Source: Roseiarcus sp963764955
GTDB taxonomy: Bacteria > Pseudomonadota > Alphaproteobacteria > Rhizobiales > Beijerinckiaceae
Direction of reading: 5' to 3'
DNA: 64,000 nucleotides
NCBI GenBank assembly: GCA_963764955.1
Contig: CAVXVE010000057.1
Coordinates: 1-64,000 of the forward strand
The notes beneath the pieces were generated by a model, which had not been told where the DNA came from, did not search any database, and saw nothing but the letters and a program-made list of their open reading frames with translations. Of the stretch, positions 55,396 to 63,994 are shown piece after piece. How positions within the stretch are numbered: position 1 is the stretch's first letter; every line of letters begins with the position of its first letter. A program made the translations under genes and the position numbers.

Positions 55396-56065
55396 GTGGC
55401 GTTCGACGTCGGGCCGGCGCACGATTGCCTCGATTGCCCGCGCCTCGCGTCGTTCCGGACGACGAACCGGGCGGCCTATCCGGAATGGTGGAACGCGCCC
55501 GTGCCCTCGTTCGGCCAAGCGGACGCGCGGGTGCTGATCGTGGGCCTTGCGCCGGGATTGCGCGGGGCCAACCGGACGGGACGTCCCTTCACCGGCGACT
55601 ACGCAGGCGAGCTTCTCTACGCGACGCTGATCGCCTTCGGCTTCGCGTCGGGCGCCTATGATCGCCGCCCGGACGACGGGCTGACCCTCATCGACTGCGC
55701 GATCGTCAACGCCGTGCGCTGCGTTCCGCCGCAGAACAAGCCGACGCCCGCAAGAAATCGCGACCTGCCGCCGCTATCTCACGCCCGCGATCTCGGCGCT
55801 GCCGCGACTCAAGGTCATGCTCGCGCTTGGCCGGATCGCGCATGAGAGCGCGGTGCGCGCGCTCAAGCTGCCCCTCTCGAAGTTTCCCTTCGCCCATGGC
55901 GCGCGCCATCCGGTCACGCCCGCCGTCAGCCTCTTCGACAGCTATCATTGCTCGCGCTACAACACCAACACCGGCGTGCTGACGGAAGCGATGTTCGCTG
56001 AGGTCTTCGCCTCGGTGCGCGCCGCGCTCGACGCCATGGACGCGGCCGCGCCGGCGGCTGGATAG
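55396..56065 (+). pseudogene. udgB: Family 5 uracil-DNA glycosylase, frameshifted
   Basis: A DNA repair enzyme of about 220 residues that excises uracil and related lesions. A family 5 (UdgB) assignment fits GLAPGLRGANRTGRPFTG near residue 48 and SYHCSRYNTNTGVLTEAM near the C-terminus (catalytic histidine region); the CLDCPR segment may hold an iron-sulfur ligand. Reading starts from GTG at 55396. A single extra A near 55752-55756 (in GCAAGAAATC) breaks the frame; removing it restores PAEIATCRRYLTPAISALPRL. It could be a real mutation or a homopolymer error. Confidence 0.85.
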
Positions 56066-56114
56066 GGATCGAGCGCGCCTCATGGGGCGCGAGGCGCGGG
56101 AAATGGGGGACGAA

Positions 56115-57122
56115 ATGAGCGCACGGAGTTTCGGCGGGATCGGCGGATCGCCGGTCTTTGAGGTCACGATCGCCTCGAGCGCGGGGGCGAGCGCGAAGAT
56201 TCTCACCTATGGCGCGGTGGTGCGCGACCTCGTCGTGCCGGCCTCCAACGGGCTGCAGCGGGTCGTGCTCGGCCTCAACACGATCGAGGACTATCTTGCT
56301 TACTCGCCGTCTTTCGGCGCCGTGCCGGGCCGGTTCGCCAACCGGATCGCCAATGGCCGGTTCACTCTCGACGGGGTCGCCTATCAGCTCGACCGCAAGC
56401 CCGGCCAGAAGCACACGCTGCACGGCGGCCCGAACGGATTCGGCCACCGGATCTGGAAGCTCGGCGCCTATGACGCGTCGTCGGTCGAGTTGATCCTCGA
56501 ATCGCCGGACGGCGACGCCGGCTTTCCGGGCGCGCTCACCGCGACTTGCGTCTATCGCCTCATCGAGCCCGCGACGCTCCGGGTCGAGCTCTCGGCGGTG
56601 TCGGATCTTCCGACGATCATCAATCTGACCCAGCACTCCTATTTCAACCTCGACGGCTCGCCCGACATTCTCGACCACGAGCTGACGCTGTTCGCCGATT
56701 TTTACACCCCCACCGACGACGAGCTTATTCCGACCGGCGAAATCCGCGCCGTCGCCGGCACGCCTTACGACTTCCGCGCCCCCCGCACGGTCCGCAATGC
56801 GACGCTGACCCCTTACGACACCAATTTCGTCGCCGCGCTCGAGCCGGACGAAGAGGGTTTTGCGCAAATCGCGTCGCTCCGCTCGCCGAAGAACGGCCTC
56901 ACGATGAGCTTGTTCTCGACCGAGCCGGGCGTTCAGTTCTATAGCGCCGCGCCCCTCAACTGCCCCGCGCCGGGCCTCGACGGCCAGCATTACGGCGCGC
57001 ACGCGGGCCTCGCGCTTGAGCCGCAGGCTTTCCCCGATTCGCCCAACCGGCGTCATTTCACCGATTGCGTGCTGCGGCCTGACGACGAGTACCAGCACGT
57101 GAGCGAATTTCGCTTTGCGTAG
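56115..57122 (+). CDS. galM: Aldose 1-epimerase
   Basis: A 335-residue mutarotase that interconverts alpha and beta anomers of aldoses. The catalytic histidine is in NLTQHSYFNLDG (near residue 178) and the first is in KHTLHGGPNGFGHRIW. The catalytic glutamate region is LALEPQAFPDSPNRRHF at the C-terminus, and VPGRFANRIANGRF holds the binding arginine. I chose the ATG at 56115; ATGs 12 and 33 bases upstream are possible. It may support carbohydrate metabolism broadly. Confidence 0.92.
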   Translation: MSARSFGGIGGSPVFEVTIASSAGASAKILTYGAVVRDLVVPASNGLQRVVLGLNTIEDYLAYSPSFGAVPGRFANRIANGRFTLDGVAYQLDRKPGQKHTLHGGPNGFGHRIWKLGAYDASSVELILESPDGDAGFPGALTATCVYRLIEPATLRVELSAVSDLPTIINLTQHSYFNLDGSPDILDHELTLFADFYTPTDDELIPTGEIRAVAGTPYDFRAPRTVRNATLTPYDTNFVAALEPDEEGFAQIASLRSPKNGLTMSLFSTEPGVQFYSAAPLNCPAPGLDGQHYGAHAGLALEPQAFPDSPNRRHFTDCVLRPDDEYQHVSEFRFA

Positions 57123-57518
57123 CAGGGCGTTCAGAGGAGATTCTCTAACCGGAGACGAACGCGCAGGACCGATTGAGACGAGGCGTTAGGATCCTCGTCT
57201 AACCGCAGACCTTCAGAGGGTTATGGCTCCCGGTCTGAACTAGAATCGCCGGCGGGCCACGCGTCGCTTCATGTCCGGATCGCCGCGCCTGCGTTCATCT
57301 CCTTTTGATGCCGAGTCATCAATTCCCATCATCTGCGCGCGGACGTGCACGAGCGCCGCTCGTTTGACAAGTTCACCAATTATGGGCATATGCCCGTAAT
57401 CATCGGCTCGTGATCGGGCGCGCGCGTCCCTCGGGGCCGCATGATCGCTGTCGAGCCGATCGCGCTTCGCGAGCCGCGAGCGCGGCGACCGGCCGCGAAA
57501 CACAATGAGGAACAAGCC
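57123..57518. other. Intergenic region with a hairpin and the marR operator
   Basis: No gene. A hairpin at 57176-57200 (AGACGAGG and CCTCGTCT around a nine-base loop) may terminate galM; no T run follows. The marR promoter and operator at 57364-57400 occupy the middle. Confidence 0.5.
57364..57400 (+). promoter_or_regulatory. marR-type promoter with overlapping palindromic operator
   Basis: TTGACA (57364-57369) is an ideal -35 element. A 22-base near-perfect palindrome spans 57379-57400 (ATTATGGGCAT and ATGCCCGTAAT, one mismatched pair) and covers the expected -10 position. A dimeric MarR-type regulator would block polymerase here. It lies about 120 bases before the regulator start, so a long leader or a second promoter is likely. 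Confidence 0.6.
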
Positions 57519-57995
57519 ATGTCGCAGCCGCCGATGCCCGGCGGGCGCACGCCCGAATGTTTCGCCACCGCGGCGCGCAAAGCCTCGCGGCGGCTCACGC
57601 AATTCTACGACGAAGCACTCGAGCCCTCGGGTCTGCGATCGACCCAATACGCGATCCTGGCCGAGCTCACCCGCTCGGAAGAGCCTCCGACGCTCGCCGA
57701 ACTGGCGAGCGCGCTCGTCTCCGACCGCTCGGCGGTCGGCCACAACTTAAGGCCGCTCGCGCGGGACGGCTATGTCGCGCTCGAGCCGGGGGCGGAGGAC
57801 CGGCGCGAACGGCGGATCGTCCTGACCCCGCGAGGCGAGGCGAAGCAACGCGCAGCGAAGGCGATGTGGCAGGCGGCTCAGGACCAGTTTCTCGCGATCC
57901 ATGGCCGGGAGCGCAGCGAAAGCCTGCGCGCGGCGCTTCTGGACATCGCCTATGACGCGCGGCTCGGCCGGACCGACTGGAGCCTCGCGCCATGA
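57519..57995 (+). CDS. MarR-family transcriptional regulator
   Basis: A 158-residue winged-helix regulator. The recognition-helix region is LAELASALVSDRSAVGHNLRPL and the wing is PGAEDRRERRIVLT. It starts at the ATG at 57519 (AGGAACAAG upstream) and its stop overlaps the MFS gene start as ATGA. Local repression of the pump by this regulator, relieved by a ligand, is the usual pattern for such pairs. The palindrome upstream is the probable binding site. Confidence 0.92.
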   Translation: MSQPPMPGGRTPECFATAARKASRRLTQFYDEALEPSGLRSTQYAILAELTRSEEPPTLAELASALVSDRSAVGHNLRPLARDGYVALEPGAEDRRERRIVLTPRGEAKQRAAKAMWQAAQDQFLAIHGRERSESLRAALLDIAYDARLGRTDWSLAP

Positions 57996-59614
57996 CGCAG
58001 GATGCGCTGACATCCGCGTCTCAGGCGCGGCGGCGGCCAGCGCGATGGGTGAGCGGGCGGCGCGCCCGCGCGCTGCTCTGCGTCTCGGGCGTGTCGTTCA
58101 TGATCATGCTCAATTCGAACATTGTCGCGGTCTCGCTTCCTTCCATCGCCCGCGACCTCAACGCGACCTTCGGCGACATCGAATGGGTGGTGAGCGCTTA
58201 CGTCCTCACCTTCGCCGCGCTGCTGATGCCCTCGGGCGCCCTTGCGGACCGGTACGGGCGCCGGCGCATGCTGATGGCCGGCCTCGTCATCTTCACCCTC
58301 GCGTCGCTGCTGTGCGGCCTTGCGCCGAGCGCCCTCATTCTGAACGCGGCGCGCGCGCTCCAGGGCGTCGGCGCGGCCATTCAGCTCAGCGCGGCGCTCG
58401 CGGTGCTGGGGCATGAATTCCAGGGCGCGGAGCGCGCCAAGGCGTTCGGCTTCTGGGGCACGCTGATCGGCGTCGCCGTCGCCGTCGGTCCCCTCGTCGG
58501 CGGGCTGATCACTTCCGGCTTCGGCTGGCGCTGGGCGTTCCTCGTCAATGTTCCGATCGGCGCGGCGCTGATCTGGCTCGCGCTCGAGTCCATCAGGGAA
58601 TCCCGCGATCCGGACGCGCAGCGGCTGGATATTGTGGGCATGCTGTCGTTCGGCGGCGGCCTCTTCTGCCTCATCTGGGCGCTGATCGGAGCCAATCGCG
58701 TCGGCTGGTCGGCTGAGGAGACGCGCGCCAAGCTGCTGGCGTCCCTGGTCCTCATTGCAATCTTCGTCGCGGCGGAGCTGATCCAGAAGCGCCCGATGGT
58801 GGATTTCGGGCTCTTTCGCAAGCGCACCTTCCTCGGCGCGGCCTTTGCGATGGTTGGCTTTGCTTCCGCCGCCCAGGTCATGATGACCTATCTGCCGCTC
58901 TACCTGCAGAACGCGTTCTCCCTGAGCCCGGCCGCGGCGGGCCTTGGCATGCTGCCCTTTGCGCTGCCGCTCTTCCTCTGCCCGCGCGTCGCCGTCGCGC
59001 TTGCAGATCGTATTTCCGGCCGCGACCTGCTGGCGCTGGGCCTCGCGATCGTCGCCGCCGGGAATGTGGTGACGGCGCTCATCGCGGGCTCTCATCTCTC
59101 TTACGGGTTCGTCGCCCTGGGAATGCTGGCGACCGGCTGCGGCGCCGGCCTTTTGAACGGCGAGACGGCGAGGGTGTCGATGAGCGTCATTCCGCCGGAG
59201 CGCGGCGGCATGGCGTCGGGCATCGGCGGCACGTTGCGGTTTGTCGGCCTGGTGACCGGCATCACGGGGCTCGGCGCCGTGCTCTCTTCGGAGACCGAGC
59301 GGCGGTTCGTCCACTCGGCGCCGGCGCTGCCTTTGCCGCATGCTTTTGGCGACGCGCCGCATCAGATCGTCTCGAGGATCGTCGCCGGCGACATTCCAGG
59401 CGTCGTCGCGCAAACGCCGGAGCCGCTTCGGGCGGCGGTAGCCGAACTGTCGCGGGCGAGTTTCGGCGCCGGCTTCGCGCTCGTCCTTCTGGTCGCGGGC
59501 GCTGTCGCCGCGCTTGCCGCCGGGCTGACTTTCGCTTTTGTGAGTCCCGCCGAGACCGCGCCCGTCCGGCTGCGCGCGGCGCCCGAGATAGAGATCCCTG
59601 AACTCCTCGACTAG
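57992..59614 (+). CDS. DHA2-family MFS drug transporter
   Basis: A 540-residue, 14-helix MFS exporter, intact in contrast to the EmrB homologue at 43553-45161. Motif A appears as ALADRYGRRRMLMAG and antiporter motif C as GVAVAVGPLVGGLITSG. It is translationally coupled to the MarR gene, so it is likely induced by its substrate. The substrates are unknown; drugs and organic acids are typical. The acetyltransferase gene follows 9 bases later. Confidence 0.92.
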   Translation: MTQDALTSASQARRRPARWVSGRRARALLCVSGVSFMIMLNSNIVAVSLPSIARDLNATFGDIEWVVSAYVLTFAALLMPSGALADRYGRRRMLMAGLVIFTLASLLCGLAPSALILNAARALQGVGAAIQLSAALAVLGHEFQGAERAKAFGFWGTLIGVAVAVGPLVGGLITSGFGWRWAFLVNVPIGAALIWLALESIRESRDPDAQRLDIVGMLSFGGGLFCLIWALIGANRVGWSAEETRAKLLASLVLIAIFVAAELIQKRPMVDFGLFRKRTFLGAAFAMVGFASAAQVMMTYLPLYLQNAFSLSPAAAGLGMLPFALPLFLCPRVAVALADRISGRDLLALGLAIVAAGNVVTALIAGSHLSYGFVALGMLATGCGAGLLNGETARVSMSVIPPERGGMASGIGGTLRFVGLVTGITGLGAVLSSETERRFVHSAPALPLPHAFGDAPHQIVSRIVAGDIPGVVAQTPEPLRAAVAELSRASFGAGFALVLLVAGAVAALAAGLTFAFVSPAETAPVRLRAAPEIEIPELLD

Positions 59615-59623
59615 GACCTCGCC

Positions 59624-60331
59624 ATGCTGAGCGCCACGATCGAAAGCGCCCTTGATCGCCCGGTCTGGTCGGCCCTCACCACCGGCGATCGCCGGTTTGC
59701 CGAAGGCGGGGCGCTTGCGCTCCGCTTCCCGCCCGACATCGCGCCCTTCGGGGCGACGGCCGACGAGTCGCCCGAAGCGCTTGCGGCGTTGCGCGCGCTC
59801 GTTTCGGCGGACGGCCCGGTCGCGCTGGTCGGCGTCGACAAGCTCGAGCCTTTCCCTGGCCTCGAAATCGTGCGGCAGGCGCCGATCATCCAGATGGTCG
59901 CGGAGGGGGAGGGGGCGGCGCCTTCGGCGATCGAGCCGCCGGTCGTGCTCGGCCCGGGCGACGTCCCCGAGATGCTGCGGCTCGCTAAGCGGACGAACCC
60001 CGGCCCCTTTGGCCAGCGCAAGCACGAGCTTGGTCAATATATCGGCGTCAAGGTCGACGGCGCGCTTGCCGCCATGGCCGGGGAGCGCATGCGGCTCGAT
60101 GGATGCGTCGAGATCAGCGCGGTCTGTGTCAGCCCCGACCACCGCGGCGAAGGCTATGCGGCGTTTCTCGTTTCGTGGCTCGTCCGCAAGCTGCACGAGG
60201 AGGGCGCCGCGCCGTTCCTGCATGTCTTCACCGACAATGTCGCGGCGATCGCCCTCTATGAGCGGCTTGGATTTAAGGCGCGCAAGACTCTGCGCCTCAC
60301 GGTGATGGGGCGGAGGTCCACCGCCCTATGA
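59624..60331 (+). CDS. GNAT-family N-acetyltransferase
   Basis: A 235-residue protein with a C-terminal GNAT domain of FR47 type. The acetyl-CoA-binding region is CVSPDHRGEGYAAFLVSWL (near residue 165), followed by HVFTDNVAAIALYERLGF. The N-terminal half is an extra, poorly conserved domain. It lies 9 bases after the MFS pump and may be part of the same resistance operon, perhaps acetylating the compound that is exported. It is convergent with rplI. Confidence 0.87.
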   Translation: MLSATIESALDRPVWSALTTGDRRFAEGGALALRFPPDIAPFGATADESPEALAALRALVSADGPVALVGVDKLEPFPGLEIVRQAPIIQMVAEGEGAAPSAIEPPVVLGPGDVPEMLRLAKRTNPGPFGQRKHELGQYIGVKVDGALAAMAGERMRLDGCVEISAVCVSPDHRGEGYAAFLVSWLVRKLHEEGAAPFLHVFTDNVAAIALYERLGFKARKTLRLTVMGRRSTAL

Positions 60332-60429
60332 GCGAGCGCAATTTGGATTAAGCATTGTAAAGCCGCGCACTCTGGTTTTGGCGGAACGAACCCAAAAGAG
60401 GCGCCGCCCAGCCGCCCCCACCCCGCGCC

Positions 60430-61005
60430 TTACTCCCGGCCAAGGCTTTCGCCCGGCCCTGCTTCGGCCAAAGCCCGGCCGACTTCGAGCCCGAGGTCGT
60501 CCATCGAGGTCTGCTCGCGCACGCTGAGGTCTTCGCCCTTCGCCTGGCGTTCGGCCTGCTCGGGCGAGCGGGCGACGTTGACGGTGACCTTCGACTCGAC
60601 CTCAGGGTGCAGGTGAATTGGGACCGGGTGCAGGCCGAGCGTCTTGATCGGGTGCTGGATCGCGACGTGGCTGCGCTCCACCCGGTGTCCGGCGGCGGTC
60701 AGCGCTTCGGCGATGTCGCGCGCCGACACCGAGCCATAGAGTTGCCCCGTCTCGCCGGCCTGACGAATGATGACGACCCTAACCCCGTCGAGCTTGCTCG
60801 AAACCTCATTTGCGCTGCGCTTGAGCTCGTGATTGCGCGCTTCGAGATCGGCGCGGCGGCTCTCGAATTTCTTCTTGTTGGCCTCGGTCGCGCGCAACGC
60901 CTTGCCGCGCGGCAGCAGGAAGTTGCGGGCGTAGCCGTCCTTCACGCGCACCGTATCGCCGATATGTCCGAGTTTGCCGACGCGCTCCAGCAGAATGACG
61001 TCCAT
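60430..61005 (-). CDS. rplI: 50S ribosomal protein L9
   Basis: A 191-residue large-subunit protein. The N-terminal MDVILLERVGKLGHIGDTVR and VKDGYARNFLLPRGKALRAT segments bind 23S rRNA, joined by a long helix to the C-terminal domain (VRVVIIRQAGETGQLYGSVS). It has an additional acidic C-terminal tail typical of alphaproteobacteria. It is the last gene of the rpsF-rpsR-DUF2232-rplI operon. Confidence 0.97.
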   Translation of the reverse strand: MDVILLERVGKLGHIGDTVRVKDGYARNFLLPRGKALRATEANKKKFESRRADLEARNHELKRSANEVSSKLDGVRVVIIRQAGETGQLYGSVSARDIAEALTAAGHRVERSHVAIQHPIKTLGLHPVPIHLHPEVESKVTVNVARSPEQAERQAKGEDLSVREQTSMDDLGLEVGRALAEAGPGESLGRE

Positions 61006-61008
61006 GGG

Positions 61009-61995
61009 TTATCTCCTTTTTGTGTCCAGCCGGGGTGGGGGAGCAATGAGCGCCGCGCGTGAGCGCAGCTTGAGGAATCCGTCGATGACGCCGAGGCCCG
61101 CCAGAACCGGAAGGGTGTACTTGGCCCGGAGCACGCAGCAGGCGTAGAGCGCGACGAGCATCAAGGGCCGCATCTTCAAGCCGCGCGACAGCGCATGCGC
61201 GACCGCCAGGCCTTGCAGCGCCAGGGCGGCTCCGAGCCCGCCGGCGACGATGGAGAAATATTGCGCGGTCGGAGCGGGCAGGGCGTAGGCCCCGCCAAGG
61301 CAGAGGAGGAACACGATTCCCACCGGCCGGGGCAGCGCGAGCGAGGCCGGCACGTCGGACCACGGCCGTCGAAGGTTGCGCGACAATTGGGTCGAGCGGG
61401 CCGCGCCATAAAGGTTGACGCACAGCATCAAGAGCGTCGAGGCGGCGATGGCCGACGGGCCGAACCGCACCAGCGTGTCGGCGAAGTCGCGGGCGGTGAG
61501 ATTGCCAGGCGCGCCGTCGAAGGCCTCGGCGGCGAGGGCGGCGACGGCCTCAGCAACGTGACGCGCGCCTTCGCGGTAGCCGCCGTAGAGAACGATGACT
61601 GTCGTCAGCACCGCGGCGCTGGCGAGCATTCCGAACAGCGCCGCCAGCGAGACAATGGCGCCGACAGAAGGGTAGACCGGGGCCTCGGGCTTCCGCCCGC
61701 TGAAATATCGGGCGAGCGGGGTGACGGCGAACGCGGCCATCGCCCACGCGGGAGCGGCGACGGAGGCGGCGAAGACCAATGCGGACAACGGCTCCGCGAG
61801 AACGGCGAGCACGGCGACCGAGATCGCTCCGGCGATCGCGCCCGCGTCGAGTCCCCAGCCGAGCGTCGCGATCATGATCGGCAAAGGCGCGAGATACGCG
61901 AGCGCCATCGCCAGAATGCTCGTCTGAGCGCTGACGACAAACAGGAGCGCCGCGGCGCATCCCGCTCCGATCGCGACGACAAATCGATGCAGCAT
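61009..61995 (-). CDS. DUF2232 membrane protein
   Basis: A 328-residue polytopic inner-membrane protein with about eight hydrophobic segments (for example IMIATLGWGLDAGAIAGAIS and FLLCLGGAYALPAPTAQYF). DUF2232 proteins are consistently found between rpsR and rplI in alphaproteobacteria; a link to cell-envelope or sporulation-like YybS proteins has been suggested. It starts about 120 bases after rpsR and ends 3 bases before rplI. Confidence 0.88.
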   Translation of the reverse strand: MLHRFVVAIGAGCAAALLFVVSAQTSILAMALAYLAPLPIMIATLGWGLDAGAIAGAISVAVLAVLAEPLSALVFAASVAAPAWAMAAFAVTPLARYFSGRKPEAPVYPSVGAIVSLAALFGMLASAAVLTTVIVLYGGYREGARHVAEAVAALAAEAFDGAPGNLTARDFADTLVRFGPSAIAASTLLMLCVNLYGAARSTQLSRNLRRPWSDVPASLALPRPVGIVFLLCLGGAYALPAPTAQYFSIVAGGLGAALALQGLAVAHALSRGLKMRPLMLVALYACCVLRAKYTLPVLAGLGVIDGFLKLRSRAALIAPPPRLDTKRR

Positions 61996-62116
61996 AACGG
62001 GCGCTGTCCCGCGTTGGCTTGCGGTTAGAAGGGGCCGGCCGGCCCCTCCAACGACCGCCGCGGGGAAACGCGGCGGCTTCGAAACGTTCAGGCGCGGCGA
62101 CGCCGCGCGGCCGCCT

Positions 62117-62353
62117 TCAGCGGATCACATAGGGCAGAAGGCCAAGGAACCGGGCGCGCTTGATCGCCTGGGCGAGTTCGCGCTGCTTGCCGGCGCTGAC
62201 CGCGGTGATGCGCGAGGGCACGATCTTGCCGCGCTCGGAGATGTAACGCGACAACAGGCGCGTGTCCTTGTAGTCGATCTTCGGCGCGTTGGCCCCCGAA
62301 AACGGGCACGACTTGCGACGGCGAAAAAACGGTCGGCGGGGCGCGGTAGCCAT
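62117..62353 (-). CDS. rpsR: 30S ribosomal protein S18
   Basis: A 78-residue small-subunit protein that forms a dimer with S6 on 16S rRNA. RRKSCPFSGANAPKIDYKD near residue 12, RLLSRYISERGKIVPSRITA and the C-terminal AQAIKRARFLGLLPYV are diagnostic. It starts 24 bases after rpsF. Confidence 0.97.
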   Translation of the reverse strand: MATAPRRPFFRRRKSCPFSGANAPKIDYKDTRLLSRYISERGKIVPSRITAVSAGKQRELAQAIKRARFLGLLPYVIR

Positions 62354-62377
62354 CAGTTCGCTCCAATATTCGCATCT

Positions 62378-62806
62378 TCACGCGGACGGCGCGGCGGACG
62401 ATCCCCGCGGTCTCCCCGGTCGCCCCCGGTCTCCGCGATCGCCCCGCGGTCCGCGCGGTCCGCGATCGTCGCGGTCGCTGTCCTCGCGCTTGCGCAACAT
62501 CGCCGAGGGGCCCGCCTCATGCTCGTCGACACGAATGGTGAGATAGCGGATGACGTCCTCGTTGATGCTGAGCAGGCGCTCGATCTCCACCACCGCCTCG
62601 GAGGGCCCGGCGATGTTCAGCAAGGTGAAGTGCGCCTTACGGTTCTTCTTGATGCGGAAGGCGAGCGACTTGAGGCCCCAGGGCTCGACCTTGGTGATCG
62701 CGCCGCCCAGAGAGGCGATCTTCGACTTGATCTGCTCCGTCAGCGTCTCGACTTGCTGAGCCGTGACGTCCTGCCGCACCAGGAAAATATGCTCATAGAG
62801 AGCCAT
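62378..62806 (-). CDS. rpsF: 30S ribosomal protein S6
   Basis: A 142-residue small-subunit protein. The core is MALYEHIFLVRQDVT at the start and the IKKNRKAHFTLLNIAGPSEA block (S18 contact). The C-terminal extension is a low-complexity run rich in Asp, Arg, Gly and Pro (DRDDRGPRGPRGDRGDRGRP), longer than in most bacteria. It begins the rpsF operon; the long leader upstream may contain its regulation. The frame is open upstream but the ATG at 62806 is right. Confidence 0.96.
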   Translation of the reverse strand: MALYEHIFLVRQDVTAQQVETLTEQIKSKIASLGGAITKVEPWGLKSLAFRIKKNRKAHFTLLNIAGPSEAVVEIERLLSINEDVIRYLTIRVDEHEAGPSAMLRKREDSDRDDRGPRGPRGDRGDRGRPGRPRGSSAAPSA

Positions 62807-63146
62807 GAGATTTAAGCCTTTCCATTCAGCCGCCGCGTCCCGCGCGGAGCCCCTCGAGCCCGGGTGAAGGCTCGAACCGGATCGTTCGAAGGCGGGAACA
62901 CGGGAGGACGGACCATCGAGGCCCTGCCGCACGCTTAACTCCAAATCGAGCGCGCAGCCCTCCGTTCAGCCCCCGGCGGGACACAAACGAGGTCGCCCTC
63001 ATATAGGGGCTTTGGGCGCGCGGCAAGAAAAATCCGAGGCGCAAGAAAATCCGAGGCGCAGAGCCGCCGGCGCGACAGAACGAGCGGAACGAACGGTAAG
63101 ATGTCGCGTTGGCCGTACATCTGAAAACAAACTCAGGAGCGCCGAC
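62807..63146. other. Divergent promoter region and rpsF leader
   Basis: No gene in 340 bases. On the minus strand it forms the rpsF leader, which in many bacteria binds the S6-S18 dimer for autoregulation; I could not confirm the motif. A TATATG at about 63000 (minus strand) is a possible -10 element. On the plus strand the ferritin-like gene starts after AGGAGC. Confidence 0.4.
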
Positions 63147-63650
63147 ATGGGTCTATTCACCAAGGACATCGAGAGCATGGACGACCTGTTCGTCCACCAG
63201 CTCAAGGACATCTATTACGCCGAGAAGCGCATCGTGGGCGCATTGCCCGAGATGATCCAGAAGGCGTCGGCGCCGCAGCTCAAGCAGGCCTTCGAAAATC
63301 ATCTCGCCGAGACGAGAAATCACGTCAAACGGGTCGAGCAGGTTTTCCAGATGCATGGCGCGACGCCGGAGAGCGTCGATTGCCCCGCCATCGACGGAAT
63401 CCTTGAAGAGGCCCAGGAGGTCGCCGGCGAAGTCGCGGACAAGCAGGTGATGGACGCTGCGCTGATCGCCGCGGCGCAGGCGGTCGAGCACTACGAGATG
63501 ACACGCTACGGAACCTTGATCGCATGGGCGAAGACGCTCGGCCGGGACGATTGCGCGACTGTCCTCAAGGCGAACCTCAGCGAGGAGGAAGCCGCCGACA
63601 AGAAGCTGACCCAGATCGCCGAGAGCGGGGTCAACCAGAAGGCGGCCTGA
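63147..63650 (+). CDS. Ferritin-like DUF892 (YciE/YciF-type) stress protein
   Basis: A 167-residue four-helix-bundle protein of the DUF892 family. The first helix begins MDDLFVHQLKDIYYAEKRI; acidic and histidine residues that could bind a di-iron centre occur in HLAETRNHVKRVEQVF and AVEHYEMTRYGTLIAWAK. The family is linked to general stress responses. An AGGAGC site precedes it. A strong terminator follows. It is divergent from rpsF. Confidence 0.92.
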   Translation: MGLFTKDIESMDDLFVHQLKDIYYAEKRIVGALPEMIQKASAPQLKQAFENHLAETRNHVKRVEQVFQMHGATPESVDCPAIDGILEEAQEVAGEVADKQVMDAALIAAAQAVEHYEMTRYGTLIAWAKTLGRDDCATVLKANLSEEEAADKKLTQIAESGVNQKAA

Positions 63651-63673
63651 GACAGACGCGAGGCCGAAAAGAC

Positions 63674-63702
63674 AAAAGGGCGGCCAGTTGGCCGCCCTTT
63701 TT
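63674..63702 (+). terminator. Rho-independent terminator
   Basis: AAAAGGGCGGCC (63674-63685) pairs with GGCCGCCCTTTT (63690-63701) around AGTT, followed by T. It ends the DUF892 transcript about 24 bases after the stop and nearly copies the stem of the rpsI terminator. Confidence 0.88.
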
Positions 63703-63757
63703 CACATTCGCCGGATCTCGGCTCCAGCGGGCCCTCCGGCCAAGGCCCTCCTGCCAA

Positions 63758-63994
63758 TTACGGCTTTATGTCGATGACGCCGGACTGCGGCGCCTGATCG
63801 GATTCCCCATAGGCCTTCATGACGTCGGCCAGGGTTTCGAATTCCTCGTCTCGAGGAAAAAACTCCAGCACTTCGAGCACGTCCTGGCCAGCGCCGTTGT
63901 TCCTGGCGCGCTCGAGGAGACTATCCCTGGATGCGGGGAAATGCGCGCCCTTCAGATGATGCGTCACGTTCACGGTCGAAGTGCATGCTTCCAT
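63758..63994 (-). CDS. DUF2795 family small protein
   Basis: A 78-residue protein of the DUF2795 family: HHLKGAHFPASRDSLLERA near residue 12 and DVLEVLEFFPRDEEFETLADVM. These small proteins often sit next to ferritin-like and other stress genes; their function is unknown. The start at 63994 lies close to the window edge, so a longer N-terminus cannot be ruled out. Confidence 0.85.
   Translation of the reverse strand: MEACTSTVNVTHHLKGAHFPASRDSLLERARNNGAGQDVLEVLEFFPRDEEFETLADVMKAYGESDQAPQSGVIDIKP

Noticed and set aside
4512..56065. Programmed ribosomal frameshifting to explain the many frame breaks
   Set aside because: No shared slippery sequence plus structure was seen across the sites, and the families involved do not use programmed shifts.
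57950..60223. A 757-codon minus-strand open frame over the MFS and GNAT genes
   Set aside because: It is antisense to two clearly recognisable genes, is very rich in Arg and Ala with low-complexity runs, and shows no family. Long antisense frames are expected at this GC content.
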